A DNA stretch of 64,000 nt. It comes from Rhodobacter sp. Its GTDB lineage: Bacteria > Pseudomonadota > Alphaproteobacteria > Rhodobacterales > Rhodobacteraceae. The stretch is taken from assembly GCA_020637515.1 (NCBI GenBank), contig JACKKG010000001.1:2200501-2264500 (forward strand), written 5' to 3'. The notes beneath the pieces are model-generated. The model did no database searches, was not told where the DNA came from, and saw nothing but the letters and a program-made list of their open reading frames with translations. Every line of letters starts with the position of its first letter. The stretch's first letter is position 1. Below are positions 1 through 9,695 of the stretch, one piece after another. A program made the translations under genes and the position numbers.

Positions 1-1
1 G

Positions 2-622
2 GCCGACGACCCGATCCAGAACGCCCATCGCCAGGGCCGCTTTTACGAGGCGGCCGATCTGGCGCGGGTGGCGGCGCTGGTGCCGCCCGGCGCGACGGTG
101 CTGGATGTCGGCGCGAATGTGGGCAACCACGCGCTGTTTCTGGCGATGTTCACCGGCGCCCAGCGGGTGGTGGTGGTCGAACCCAACCCGCTGGCGCTGG
201 AGCCCCTGGTGGCGAATGTGCTGGCGAACCGGATGCAGGGGTTGATCGACCTCGATCATCTGGGCTTTGGCCTGGGCGAGGCCGACAGCACCGGCTGGGG
301 CATGAAGAAGCACGACCGCAACCTGGGCGCGACGAAGATGGCCGCGGGGCAGGGCGATCTGGTGGTGCGCAAGGGCGACCACGCGTTTCCCGACCTCGAC
401 CCCGCGCTGGTCAAGATCGACGTCGAGGGCATGGAACTGCCCGTGCTGCGTGGGCTCGAGGCGCTGATCGCCCGCGCCCGTCCGACGCTCTTCCTCGAGG
501 TGCACGAAGACAATGCCGGCGGCTTTGCCCAATGGGCCGCCGATCACCGCTATGACCCCGAAATCCTGAGCCGCGAGGCGAAGACGACGAACATCCTGCT
601 GACCCCGCGGGACCGGAAGTGA
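2..622 (+). CDS. FkbM family SAM-dependent methyltransferase, 5'-truncated by window edge
   Basis: The frame is open from base 2, so the N-terminus lies outside the window; the first internal start-like codon (GTG at 68) falls after family-like sequence and is not the real start. A SAM-binding motif VLDVGANVGNH follows, then KIDVEGME and FLEVHED near the end, the usual FkbM motif order. These enzymes O-methylate sugars, glycans or small molecules; the substrate here is unknown. Its stop overlaps a possible GTG of sufC (gaagtga), so it is very likely cotranscribed with the suf genes, although FkbM proteins have no known role in Fe-S assembly. Confidence 0.85.
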   Translation, partial: ADDPIQNAHRQGRFYEAADLARVAALVPPGATVLDVGANVGNHALFLAMFTGAQRVVVVEPNPLALEPLVANVLANRMQGLIDLDHLGFGLGEADSTGWGMKKHDRNLGATKMAAGQGDLVVRKGDHAFPDLDPALVKIDVEGMELPVLRGLEALIARARPTLFLEVHEDNAGGFAQWAADHRYDPEILSREAKTTNILLTPRDRK

Positions 623-633
623 AAGAGGACATG

Positions 634-1392
634 ATGCTGGAAATCAACAACCTGCACGTCAAGCTGGAAGACGAGGACAAGCAGATCCTCAAGGGTCTGA
701 CGCTCAGCGTCGAGGCCGGATCGGTGCACGCGATCATGGGGCCCAACGGATCGGGCAAATCGACGCTCAGCTATGTGCTGTCGGGCCGCGACGGCTATAC
801 CGTCACCGACGGCAGCGCCACGCTGGACGGCGAGGATCTTCTGGCGATGGAGCCCGAGGACCGCGCCGCCGCCGGCCTGTTCCTGGCGTTCCAGTATCCG
901 GTCGAAATTCCGGGCGTCGGCAACATGACCTTTCTGCGCACCGCGCTGAACGCCCAGCGCAAGGCCCGCGGCGAGCCCGAGGTCAGCGCCGGCGATTTCC
1001 TGAAGCTGGTGCGTGGCAAGGCCAAGGATCTCAAGATCGACGCCGAGATGCTGAAACGGCCGGTCAACGTGGGCTTCTCGGGCGGCGAAAAGAAGCGCAA
1101 CGAAATCTTGCAGATGGCGATGCTGCAACCGCGCATGTGCATCCTCGACGAGACGGACTCGGGCCTGGATGTGGACGCGATGAAGCTGGTGTCCGAGGGC
1201 GTGAACGCGCTGCGCGACGCCGATCGGGCGTTCCTGGTCATCACGCATTATCAGCGGCTTCTGGACCATATCAAACCCGATGTCGTGCACATCATGGCGG
1301 CCGGGCGCATCGTCAAGACCGGCGGCCCGGAACTGGCGCTCGAGGTCGAGCAGAACGGCTACGCCGACATCCTGGCCGAGGTGGGCGCATGA
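634..1392 (+). CDS. sufC: SufC, Fe-S cluster assembly ATPase
   Basis: ABC-type ATPase of the SufBCD scaffold complex, which assembles Fe-S clusters in the cytoplasm. Walker A GPNGSGKST lies at about residues 36-44, the signature is FSGGEKKR, and Walker B runs into LDETDSGLD, the SufC form. About 252 aa, normal length. Possible starts are GTG 619, ATG 631 and ATG 634. I prefer 634 because AAAGAGGA (622-629) sits at the right distance and the product begins MLEINNLHVKL, as in relatives. The sufD start overlaps its stop (ATGA). sufB is not seen and presumably lies upstream of the window. Confidence 0.97.
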   Translation: MLEINNLHVKLEDEDKQILKGLTLSVEAGSVHAIMGPNGSGKSTLSYVLSGRDGYTVTDGSATLDGEDLLAMEPEDRAAAGLFLAFQYPVEIPGVGNMTFLRTALNAQRKARGEPEVSAGDFLKLVRGKAKDLKIDAEMLKRPVNVGFSGGEKKRNEILQMAMLQPRMCILDETDSGLDVDAMKLVSEGVNALRDADRAFLVITHYQRLLDHIKPDVVHIMAAGRIVKTGGPELALEVEQNGYADILAEVGA

Positions 1393-2693
1393 ACGCGCAA
1401 AGTCCCCGCGCGCAGCGTCTGGCGGCGCGGCGCGCCGCAACGCAGGCGCGCATCGACACGATGACGCCGCCGGCCGCCCCCGCCTGGGCCGCGCCCCTGC
1501 GCGCCGCCGCGTTCGCGCGTCTGGCCGCGCTGGGCCTGCCGGAAAAGCGTGACGAATACTGGCGCTATACCGATCCCGCCCGGTTGACCGCCGCCGAGGA
1601 CAGCCCGGCCGACGTGTTCCGCATCACCGACGAACCGGCGATGTACGAGGGCGTGGACCGGCTGAAACTGGTCTTCACAGATGGCGTGTTCGATGCGGCG
1701 GCCTCGGATCCGTTCGCGGGCGAGGGGATCGAGATCGCCCGCCTGGCCGACAGCGATGGCGCGCCCTGGGCGCGGGACCTCTACGGCACGCTCGAGGCAC
1801 GCGCGCAGGTCCCCGTCGCGCGCCCGCTGGCGGCGTTGAACAGCGCCACCGCGACGGATGGCGTGCTGATCCGCGTGACCGGCGTCGTCAGTCGCCCGGT
1901 CTCGGTCATCTACCGGCGGACCGATCCCCGGGCCCAGGCCACGCTGCATCATCTGCTGCGGCTGGAAGAGGGCGCCGAACTCACGCTTTTGGAAAACGGC
2001 CCGGTGGCGGCGCGGTCCTCGATCGTGATCGAGGCCGACCTGGCCGACGGCGCGGTGCTGCACCACATCCGCACGATGGGGCGCGACCACGAGCGGGTTT
2101 CCGTCACCCATCTGTTCGCGCGTCTGGGCAGCGCGTCGCGGTTGAAAAGCTTCACCTTGTCGATGAACGGTGCGCTGGTGCGCAACGAGGCGATGCTGTG
2201 GCTTGACGGCAAGGGCGGTGTGGCCCATGTCGCCGGCGCCGCGCTGGGCGAGGGTGCCTTCCACCATGACGACACGGTGTTCATCGCGCACCGCGCGCCG
2301 GGCTGTGAAAGCCGGCAGGTCTTCAAGAAGGTGCTGCGCAAGCACGCGATCGGCGTGTTCCAGGGCAAGATCCTGGTCGAGCGCACGGCGCAACTGACCG
2401 ACGGCTACCAGATCAGCCAGGCGCTGCTGCTGGACGAGCGCAGCCAGTTCCTTGCCAAACCCGAGCTCGAGATCTATGCCGACGACGTGAAGTGCTCGCA
2501 CGGCTCGACCTCGGGCGAGATCGACGCGGATCACCTGTTCTATCTGCGCGCCCGTGGCATCCCCGAGGACGAGGCCAAGCTCTTGCTGGTGCTGGCCTTC
2601 CTGGCCGAGGCTCTGGACGAGATCGAGCGCGGCGAATTGGTCGAGGACATGCAGCTGCGGCTGCGCGGTTGGCTGGAGCGGCACAGCCACTGA
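1389..2693 (+). CDS. sufD: SufD, Fe-S cluster assembly scaffold protein
   Basis: SufD partner of SufB and SufC. The 434-aa product begins MNAQSPRAQRL, contains the N-terminal LPEKRDEYWRYTDP segment typical of SufD, and ends with the conserved block around VKCSHGSTSGEID and FYLRARGIPEDEAKLLL. The start ATG overlaps the sufC stop by 4 bases, implying translational coupling. A much longer open frame continues upstream (from 1137) but overlaps sufC completely and has no family similarity, so it is not used. The protein acts in the cytosolic SufBC2D complex, probably in iron handling. Confidence 0.97.
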   Translation: MNAQSPRAQRLAARRAATQARIDTMTPPAAPAWAAPLRAAAFARLAALGLPEKRDEYWRYTDPARLTAAEDSPADVFRITDEPAMYEGVDRLKLVFTDGVFDAAASDPFAGEGIEIARLADSDGAPWARDLYGTLEARAQVPVARPLAALNSATATDGVLIRVTGVVSRPVSVIYRRTDPRAQATLHHLLRLEEGAELTLLENGPVAARSSIVIEADLADGAVLHHIRTMGRDHERVSVTHLFARLGSASRLKSFTLSMNGALVRNEAMLWLDGKGGVAHVAGAALGEGAFHHDDTVFIAHRAPGCESRQVFKKVLRKHAIGVFQGKILVERTAQLTDGYQISQALLLDERSQFLAKPELEIYADDVKCSHGSTSGEIDADHLFYLRARGIPEDEAKLLLVLAFLAEALDEIERGELVEDMQLRLRGWLERHSH

Positions 2694-2711
2694 CGGCGCC
2701 AAGGGGGCGAA

Positions 2712-3206
2712 ATGGCGGTTTCCAGCGATATCCTGCGCAGCTTTCGCGCCCCGCGCGCGGTTGTCCGGGGCCTTCTGGGTGACCGGCGCGAAGCACGCAT
2801 CCTGGTCTATCTGATGGCCGCCTGCGCGCTGATCTTTGTCGCGCAATGGCCGCGCCTCGCGCGTGAGGCGCATCTGTCCGACGCGGTGCCGCTGGACGCC
2901 CTGATGTCGGGCGCGCTGTTCGCCTGGCTGTTCGTCGCGCCGCTGGCGTTCTACGGGCTGGGCGGCCTGCTGACCCTGGTGCTGCGGATCGCCCGCTCCG
3001 GGGTCGAAGGGTTCGCCGTCCGCCTGGCGCTATTCTGGGCCCTGCTGGTCGCCAGCATCCCCGCGCTGCTTTACGGGTTGGTCCTGGGATTCATCGGGCC
3101 CGGCATCGAGGCCACCCTCACCGGCGCGCTGGTGGTGGCGACCTTTTCCGTCCTTCTTGTCGCAGGGCTGCGCGTGGCGCTTGAAGCGCCGGTCGCGGAC
3201 GCATAG
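2712..3206 (+). CDS. Yip1-like integral membrane protein, first of a pair
   Basis: A 164-aa protein with about four hydrophobic segments (near residues 29-45, 66-90, 106-128 and 136-155) and a short basic N-terminus. Size and layout resemble the Yip1/DUF1282-type membrane proteins annotated between sufD and sufS in Rhodobacteraceae. It starts 18 bases after sufD behind AAGGGGG and ends 9 bases before the next gene, so it belongs to the suf transcript. No catalytic motif is visible. A link to Fe-S assembly is inferred only from position; it may simply travel with the operon. Confidence 0.75.
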   Translation: MAVSSDILRSFRAPRAVVRGLLGDRREARILVYLMAACALIFVAQWPRLAREAHLSDAVPLDALMSGALFAWLFVAPLAFYGLGGLLTLVLRIARSGVEGFAVRLALFWALLVASIPALLYGLVLGFIGPGIEATLTGALVVATFSVLLVAGLRVALEAPVADA

Positions 3207-3215
3207 GGAACGGAC

Positions 3216-3777
3216 ATGACCGCGATACGAACCCTTGTCTTGCAGGCGCTGTCCGATCCCGTTCAGGGCGGAAAGGCGATCCTGGCGCTGCAACCGCCGG
3301 TGCCGGTGCGCTGGATGCTGCTGGCGGCGGCGATCCTGGTGTCGGTGATCGGCGTCTATCTGGTGCCCGCCGCCCTGGGCCAGGCCGAGGACCTGCCGTC
3401 GCCCTTTGTGTTCACCGCCGCGCAGGTCGCGCTGAACGTGGTGGTCGTCGCGCTCATCACCCATGTCGGACGGCTGTTCGGCGGCACCGGGGCGTTCCTG
3501 GATGCGCTGTGGCTGGTCGGCTGGATGCAGGCGATCACGGCGCTGCTGCTCGTGGTGCAGATCGTGGTCCTGATCGCGCTGCCGTTGCTGAACGTGCCGG
3601 TGTTCGTGGCCTCGGTCGCGGTCTCGCTGTGGCTGCTGGTCGGTTTCATCTGCGCGCTGCACGGATTCCGCTCGCGGATCATGGTGCTGACGACCGGGCT
3701 GATGGTGTTTCTGATGGCCAGTTATGTGTTGTCGCTGGTCTTGCTGGCGCTGGGCTACGAACCCGCGGGGTTGAGTA

Positions 3778-3785
<8 letters not shown>
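3216..3785 (+). CDS. Yip1-like integral membrane protein, second of a pair
   Basis: A 189-aa protein with roughly five hydrophobic helices (about 32-54, 69-89, 95-123, 128-150 and 153-177). It resembles the Yip1-domain family and is probably a diverged partner of the preceding membrane protein. RBS-like GGGAACGGAC precedes the ATG. The last 8 bases overlap the start of sufS, so it sits firmly inside the operon. Function is not recognisable from motifs. Two adjacent small membrane proteins suggest a heteromeric membrane unit, which is inference. Confidence 0.75.
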
Positions 3786-4998
<1,213 letters not shown>

Positions 4999-5011
4999 GT
5001 GGTTTTGCCCG

Positions 5012-5040
5012 TTGCAGCCCCGTTGCGTGGCGGCTATAGA
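5012..5040 (+). promoter_or_regulatory. sigma70-type promoter of tRNA-Arg
   Basis: A -35 element TTGCAG (5012-5017) and a -10 element TATAGA (5035-5040) are separated by exactly 17 bases and lie 11 bases upstream of the tRNA 5' end. Both match the housekeeping consensus well, and the position fits a start a few bases before the tRNA. It is the clearest housekeeping promoter read in this window. Confidence 0.75.
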
Positions 5041-5051
5041 CGTCACACGCC

Positions 5052-5128
5052 GCACCCATAGCTCAGCTGGATAGAGCGTTGCCCTCCGAAGGCAAAGGTC
5101 AGAGGTTCGAATCCTCTTGGGTGCGCCA
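5052..5128 (+). tRNA. tRNA-Arg (anticodon CCG), CCA encoded
   Basis: Full cloverleaf: acceptor GCACCCA pairs with TGGGTGC; D-arm GCTC/GAGC; anticodon stem TTGCC/GGCAA with loop CTCCGAA giving anticodon CCG, which reads CGG arginine codons; variable AGGTC; T-arm AGAGG-TTCGAAT-CCTCT; discriminator G; the CCA end is encoded at 5126-5128. Total 77 bases with CCA. It lies between sufS and the phospholipase D gene and has its own promoter. Confidence 0.97.
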
Positions 5129-5264
5129 GTTCCCTTTTCCCATTCGCCGGACCCGGTCGCCATGCCGTGATCGACGCGACTCGTGGCGGGTTCGAGCGGC
5201 CGCATTGCGCCCCGCGTCGCGGCATGACACGCTGGCGCGTTCGTGACAGGTCAAAGGGTGCGGA

Positions 5265-6818
5265 ATGCTCAGGCTTTTGAAAGGGCTCGTGGCGCTGGTC
5301 GTTCTGGCCGCGGCGGCGGTGATGATCGGGCGCTGGATGTTTCCCCTGCCGGACCTGACCGGCCGCCCGCCCGAGATGGCGATTGCGGCCAGCGCAGAGA
5401 CCCGTCTGGGCCGCGCCATGAGCGACGGGATGCGCGATCATCCCGGGCAGAGCGGCATCCTGCCCCTGGCCGACGGCCACGACGCGCTGGCCAGCCGGCT
5501 TGCGCTGATCGACCAGGCGCAGGCCTCGATCGACGTGCAATACTATATCTGGCACGCCGATACCGCGGGGGTGATGATGCTCGACGCGCTGCAACGCGCG
5601 GCGCGGCGCGGGGTGCGGGTGCGGCTGCTGCTGGACGACAACGGCATCCCCGGGCTGGACCCGATCCTGGCCGCGCTCGATGCCGAACCGGGCCTGTCGA
5701 TCCGCCTGTTCAACCCCTCGACCGTGCGCCGCCCCAAGCTACTGGGCTACGCGCTGGATTTCCTGCGGCTGAACCGGCGGATGCACAACAAGGCGCTGAT
5801 CGTCGATGGCGCCGCCGCGATCCTGGGCGGACGCAACATCGGGGACGAGTATTTTCAGATCAGCCAGGACTATTTCGTCGATATGGATGTGCTGGCGCTA
5901 GGGACCGTCGTGCCCGAGGTCGCGGCAAGCTTCGATGCCTACTGGAACAGCGCCTCGGTCTTTGCGCTGGACAGCCTGGTCGGCGGACCGGGCGACGCGG
6001 ACGGCTTTGCGGCCCGGGTCGCGGCGATGCGGGCCGACCCCTTGGCACAAGACCTCGGCGCCCGGATGGCGGACAGCGTCAGCGCCTATCTGGCGCGCGC
6101 GGTGCCGCTGGAATGGACCCAGGTCCGCCTGTTCGCCGACGATCCGGCAAAGGGTCTGGGGCAGGCGCCGCGCGATCAGCTGATGCTGGCCCGTCTGGCG
6201 CCGGTGATCGCGGGCACGCAGCGGCGGTTCGATCTGGTGTCGGCCTATTTCATTCCCGGCGAGGTCGGGACCGAGGCCCTGAGCGCGCTGGCGGCGCAGG
6301 GGCGCGCGGTGCGCGTGTTGACCAATGCGATGGACACCACCGACGTGCTGATGGTGCACGCCGGCTATGCGCGCTATCGCCGCGCGCTGCTGAGCGCGGG
6401 CGTGGAGCTGTTCGAAATGAACCTGCGCGGCGCCGGTCCCCGGTCCGTTCAGGCCACGCCCCGGATCGCGCCGCTGGGGCTGTCGGGCGGCAGCCTGCAC
6501 GCCAAGACCTTTGCCATCGACGACCGGCTGGTCTTTGTGGGGTCGTTCAATTTCGACCCGCGCTCGGCTCTGCTGAACTGCGAAATGGGGTTCGTCATCG
6601 AGAGCCCTACCTTGGCCGAACGCGTCCACGCGGCCTTTGACCAGCAGATCCCGGCGGTCAGCTATCGCCCCGAGATCACCGCCGACGACCGCATGGTCTG
6701 GCACGAGACCCGCCCAGACGGGCAGGTCGTCACCTGGCAGCAGGAACCCGGCGCAAGCTGGCTCGATCAGGCCTTGCTGGGGTTGGTGCAGCGCCTGCCC
6801 GTGGAATGGCTGCTTTGA
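5265..6818 (+). CDS. Phospholipase D / cardiolipin synthase-like protein
   Basis: A 517-aa protein with an N-terminal membrane anchor (about residues 4-24) and two HKD catalytic motifs: H174-N-K176 to D181 in the first half and H412-A-K414 to D419 in the second. Each is followed by the expected GGRN or GSFN sequence. This double-HKD layout is shared by cardiolipin synthases and periplasmic or outer-face phospholipases D. An AAGGG precedes the ATG. Acting on membrane phospholipids is likely; whether it is a synthase or a hydrolase cannot be decided. It converges with the MttB homologue, 7 bases apart. Confidence 0.9.
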   Translation: MLRLLKGLVALVVLAAAAVMIGRWMFPLPDLTGRPPEMAIAASAETRLGRAMSDGMRDHPGQSGILPLADGHDALASRLALIDQAQASIDVQYYIWHADTAGVMMLDALQRAARRGVRVRLLLDDNGIPGLDPILAALDAEPGLSIRLFNPSTVRRPKLLGYALDFLRLNRRMHNKALIVDGAAAILGGRNIGDEYFQISQDYFVDMDVLALGTVVPEVAASFDAYWNSASVFALDSLVGGPGDADGFAARVAAMRADPLAQDLGARMADSVSAYLARAVPLEWTQVRLFADDPAKGLGQAPRDQLMLARLAPVIAGTQRRFDLVSAYFIPGEVGTEALSALAAQGRAVRVLTNAMDTTDVLMVHAGYARYRRALLSAGVELFEMNLRGAGPRSVQATPRIAPLGLSGGSLHAKTFAIDDRLVFVGSFNFDPRSALLNCEMGFVIESPTLAERVHAAFDQQIPAVSYRPEITADDRMVWHETRPDGQVVTWQQEPGASWLDQALLGLVQRLPVEWLL

Positions 6819-6825
6819 GCGGGCC

Positions 6826-8385
6826 TCAGAAATCGGTCGGCGCGCCGCCCTCGGACTTGCGGCGGGCGACGAAGTCCTGAAGCGCCTCGCGGATGGCCGG
6901 ATCGATGGGCGGGGCCTCGAACGAGTCGACGATGCCGCGATAGATGCGGTGCGCGCGTTCGGGGGTCTCGATGGCGCCGTCCTGGGCCCAGGCCTCGAAG
7001 TTGCGCCAGTCGCTGGCGATGGGGTTGTAGAAGGCGGTCGTATAGCGCGCCTGGGTGTGCGCGCAGCCGAAATAATGCCCGCCCGCGCCGACCTCGCGGA
7101 CGGCCTCGACGGCGATGTCCTCGGGCGTGGTGGCAAAGGTCGCGGGCTCGAAATATCGCTGGATCATTTGCAGCATCTCGCAATCCATGACGAATTTCTC
7201 GGGGCTGGCGATCAGCCCGCCTTCGAGCCAGCCGGCGGCGTGATAGACCATGTTCGATCCCGACTGCACCGCCGCCCACAGCGAATTCGAGGTTTCCCAG
7301 ATCGACTGGCCGTCGGGGATGTTCGCGGTGCAGACCCCGGACGAGCGCAGCGGCAGGCCGTAGAACCGCGCAAGCTGCCCGGTGATCTGCGTCGCGCGCA
7401 TGTATTCGGGCGTGCCGAAAGCCGGCGCGCCCGAGCGCATGTCCACGTTCGAAGTGAAGGTGCCGATGCCGACCGGGCAGCCTGGCGCGGCGTATTGCAG
7501 CAACGCGATCGCCGCCAGCCCTTCGGCGATGGACAGTGCGACGGCGCCCGCCATGGTTACCGGCGCCATCGCCCCGGCCAGCGTGAAGGGGGTCACGATC
7601 ACAGGCTGGCCCCGGCGCGCCATTCTCAGCGCGCCGTCGATCATCGGGAAATCGTGCTTCAGGGGACTGACCGAGTTGATGTTGGTGAACATCCGCGGGC
7701 AGGCGTCGAATTCGGCGTGCGTCAGGCCGCCCGCGATGCGGACCATCTCCATCACGTCCTCGACCCGCTCGCGGCCCAGACTGTAGGCATGGGCGACCTT
7801 GTCGGTCAGCGTCAGTTTCTCGTAAAGGCAATCGAGATGGCGCACGGAGGGGTGGATATTCACCGGCTCGACCGGGTAGCCGCCCAGCATGTGGATGCAG
7901 TTGAACGCCTGCGAAAGCATGAGGAATTCGCGGTAGGTGGCGAAATCGCCAGGCCGCTTGCCGCGCACGATATCCCAGGAATTGGGGGGGCTCGACACGT
8001 TCAGAAAGACCATGTGGCCGTCGCCGATGGTCACCTGTCGTTCGGGGTTGCGCGGCGTGATGGTGAAGGATGGGGGCGCCCGGCGCACCATCTCCATCAC
8101 GAAATCCTCGTCCATGCGGACAGTCTCGCCCTCGACCCGGCAACCGGCCTGCCGGAACAGGGCCAGGGCCTCGTCGTTGAGGAACACGATGCCGATCTCG
8201 GACAGGATGTGCATCGCGCCCTTGTGGATGGCCTGCACGCCCTCAGGGCCGACGGGCTCGGTCGGGCGGTCGGGGTTGCGGGGCAGGCGCCAGGGCATCT
8301 GGTCCAGGTGGAAGCCGCTCGCGCGGCGCGCGTTGCCATCGCGACCGCCGCCGCGCCGCCGCCGCGCCGTGTTGTCCTCGCCCAT
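6826..8385 (-). CDS. MttB-family (trimethylamine methyltransferase-like) protein, non-pyrrolysine
   Basis: A 519-aa protein similar along its length to the MttB superfamily, whose members move methyl groups from quaternary or tertiary amines to a corrinoid protein. The frame has no internal amber codon, so it is of the pyrrolysine-free type; known members of that type act on compounds such as glycine betaine or proline betaine. The start ATG at 8385 has AAGGAGA at good spacing; a longer frame to 8598 runs through a GC-rich repeat and is rejected. The N-terminus is arginine-rich. No MttC-like corrinoid protein is encoded in the window, so the methyl acceptor is unknown. Confidence 0.85.
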   Translation of the reverse strand: MGEDNTARRRRGGGRDGNARRASGFHLDQMPWRLPRNPDRPTEPVGPEGVQAIHKGAMHILSEIGIVFLNDEALALFRQAGCRVEGETVRMDEDFVMEMVRRAPPSFTITPRNPERQVTIGDGHMVFLNVSSPPNSWDIVRGKRPGDFATYREFLMLSQAFNCIHMLGGYPVEPVNIHPSVRHLDCLYEKLTLTDKVAHAYSLGRERVEDVMEMVRIAGGLTHAEFDACPRMFTNINSVSPLKHDFPMIDGALRMARRGQPVIVTPFTLAGAMAPVTMAGAVALSIAEGLAAIALLQYAAPGCPVGIGTFTSNVDMRSGAPAFGTPEYMRATQITGQLARFYGLPLRSSGVCTANIPDGQSIWETSNSLWAAVQSGSNMVYHAAGWLEGGLIASPEKFVMDCEMLQMIQRYFEPATFATTPEDIAVEAVREVGAGGHYFGCAHTQARYTTAFYNPIASDWRNFEAWAQDGAIETPERAHRIYRGIVDSFEAPPIDPAIREALQDFVARRKSEGGAPTDF

Positions 8386-8712
8386 GCCCGTCTCCTTGAT
8401 GACTCGTGGCCAGACCTTGGATCGGCGCGGGGGGCGCGTCCAGATGAGTCTGGTGAACATTCGGGTCGGGCGAAGGCGGCGCTCGGGGGCATCGAGCCCC
8501 CTCGCGCCGGTGGGGGCGGCCCCCACACCCCCGCCGGGAGGGTGTTCCACCCTCCCGGACCCTCCCGCCCGGACCCTCGTGGAGGATTCTGCGTGCACAA
8601 GGACGGGTGGGGGGCGTCAAGCCATTCCTGATCGCGCCGTGCTTTGAGGGTCACGGGCCCCGCGCGGTGACGTCCCGGCACGCGACGCGGGGGCTGGCGG
8701 GCCTGCGCGCCG
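8386..8712. other. Intergenic region holding a GC-rich repeat
   Basis: This 327-base gap separates the MttB homologue start from the end of the XRE regulator; both are on the minus strand. It holds the MttB homologue's RBS and presumably its promoter, and copy 1 of the dispersed hairpin repeat (about 8484-8602). I see no convincing gene here; the open frames crossing it are low-complexity translations of the repeat. Confidence 0.6.
8484..8602 (+). repeat. Dispersed GC-rich hairpin repeat, copy 1
   Basis: Starts with CGGGGGCATCGAGCCCCCTC, a short hairpin. It continues with a G/C-rich block and a second hairpin, GGGAGGGT-n-ACCCTCCC, and ends with a degraded form (GGAGGATTC and GCACAAGG) of the GGAGGATATTT and GCACAAAG boxes seen in the other copies. 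The same order of modules occurs at 13861 and, in shorter form, at 57287. Confidence 0.8.
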
Positions 8713-9555
8713 TCAATCCGTGCGAACGGTGAGTTGGCGGACCCAGGCCGCGGCCTCGTGGGCGTGAACGGCGGCGTGGCGGATATGGGCGTCGAAGCCC
8801 TGCGCGAGGTCGCGGATCAGCGGTTTCGAGCGGATCAGCAGGTAGGTTTCGCCCGTGTAGACCGCGGCGCGCTGGTAGCCGAAGATGGTCATCGGCGGCG
8901 CAAACCGTTTCCGGCCATCGAAGAGATACATGCGGAACGCGGGGTAGAGATCGTCGAGCGTGTCCGCGATATGGTGCAGTTGCGCGGCCCGGTCCCGGGC
9001 CGGAAGGCCGGTCCAATTTCCGGTGCCTTGGGCAAATATATCCAGCGTTTGCAGGGGCATGCACATCTCGATATCCGATTCCGGCAGGCGCGAGACGTGC
9101 AGTCTGCGGTCGGTCTGACGTTGCAGGCGGCGGCGTTCCTGGTCGTTCGAGGCCGCCTGGAAGGCGATCACCGCGGGTGTGCGCATCAGGTCGGGCAGCC
9201 AGGCCGGAACGTAGCGGACTTTCTGACCGGTCGCCTCGTGGTGCCAGCGTTCCATCGCGGTGCGGTTTTCGGCATCCAGCGCCTGCTCGGTCTCGACCGC
9301 GTTCAGCACCTGCGCGGCGTTGCCGCGTTCGTCGGTCAGCCCCAGCAGCCAGTCGGTCGCCACCTGAAAGCGTGCGGACAGCGCGATCAGGGTTTCGGCC
9401 CGGGGCAGGCGGGGGTTCTGCCCCGAGATCAGTTGCGACAGCGCCGAGCGGTCGATGGCGATCTCGCCGGCAAAGGCGGATTGGGACAGGCCCGACTGGG
9501 CCAGCACCTGGGTCAGCCGGTTGCGGAAGATTTCGGCCGTCTGGCGCTTGCCCAT
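8713..9555 (-). CDS. XRE-family helix-turn-helix transcriptional regulator
   Basis: A 280-aa protein with an N-terminal cro/C1-type HTH (about residues 5-65, including LAQSGLSQSAFAGEIAIDRS and ALSQLISGQNPRLP) and a long C-terminal part without a recognised motif, probably ligand-sensing. It is divergent from the desaturase gene; the 140-base spacer carries two palindromic sequences that could be its operators. Regulation of itself and of the desaturase operon is therefore likely by position. No experimentally known homologue is recognised. Confidence 0.85.
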   Translation of the reverse strand: MGKRQTAEIFRNRLTQVLAQSGLSQSAFAGEIAIDRSALSQLISGQNPRLPRAETLIALSARFQVATDWLLGLTDERGNAAQVLNAVETEQALDAENRTAMERWHHEATGQKVRYVPAWLPDLMRTPAVIAFQAASNDQERRRLQRQTDRRLHVSRLPESDIEMCMPLQTLDIFAQGTGNWTGLPARDRAAQLHHIADTLDDLYPAFRMYLFDGRKRFAPPMTIFGYQRAAVYTGETYLLIRSKPLIRDLAQGFDAHIRHAAVHAHEAAAWVRQLTVRTD

Positions 9556-9582
9556 GATCGGTGTCCCTGAGTGTTGCGTTCA

Positions 9583-9597
9583 GTAAACATGCGTTAC
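9583..9597. promoter_or_regulatory. Possible operator near the XRE regulator start
   Basis: GTAAACATGCGTTAC has outer arms GTAA and TTAC seven bases apart, 27 bases upstream of the XRE start codon. The symmetry is only partial, so confidence is low. Confidence 0.3.
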
Positions 9598-9660
9598 CAA
9601 AAACGTCAATCCGCGACAGGGGTGCCTTGAACATGCCTCTTGCTCTGCGAGCAGATTTCT

Positions 9661-9674
9661 GGACACTTGTGTCC
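9661..9674. promoter_or_regulatory. Perfect 14-bp palindrome upstream of desaturase
   Basis: GGACAC-TT-GTGTCC: two perfect 6-base arms with a 2-base spacer, ending 21 bases before the desaturase ATG. Size and position fit a repressor or activator dimer site, most likely for the divergent XRE regulator, though that assignment is inference. Confidence 0.5.
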
Positions 9675-9695
9675 GATAAGCCTGCGGAGTCGCCC

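Noticed and set aside
1137..1388. Upstream extension of sufD
   Set aside because: It lies entirely within sufC in another frame; the ATG at 1389 gives the normal SufD N-terminus and couples to the sufC stop.
6826..8385. Pyrrolysine-containing methyltransferase
   Set aside because: No in-frame amber codon and no pyl genes in view; it is the non-pyrrolysine subgroup.
8386..8598. N-terminal extension of the MttB homologue
   Set aside because: The added residues translate a dispersed noncoding repeat; the ATG at 8385 has a strong ribosome site.
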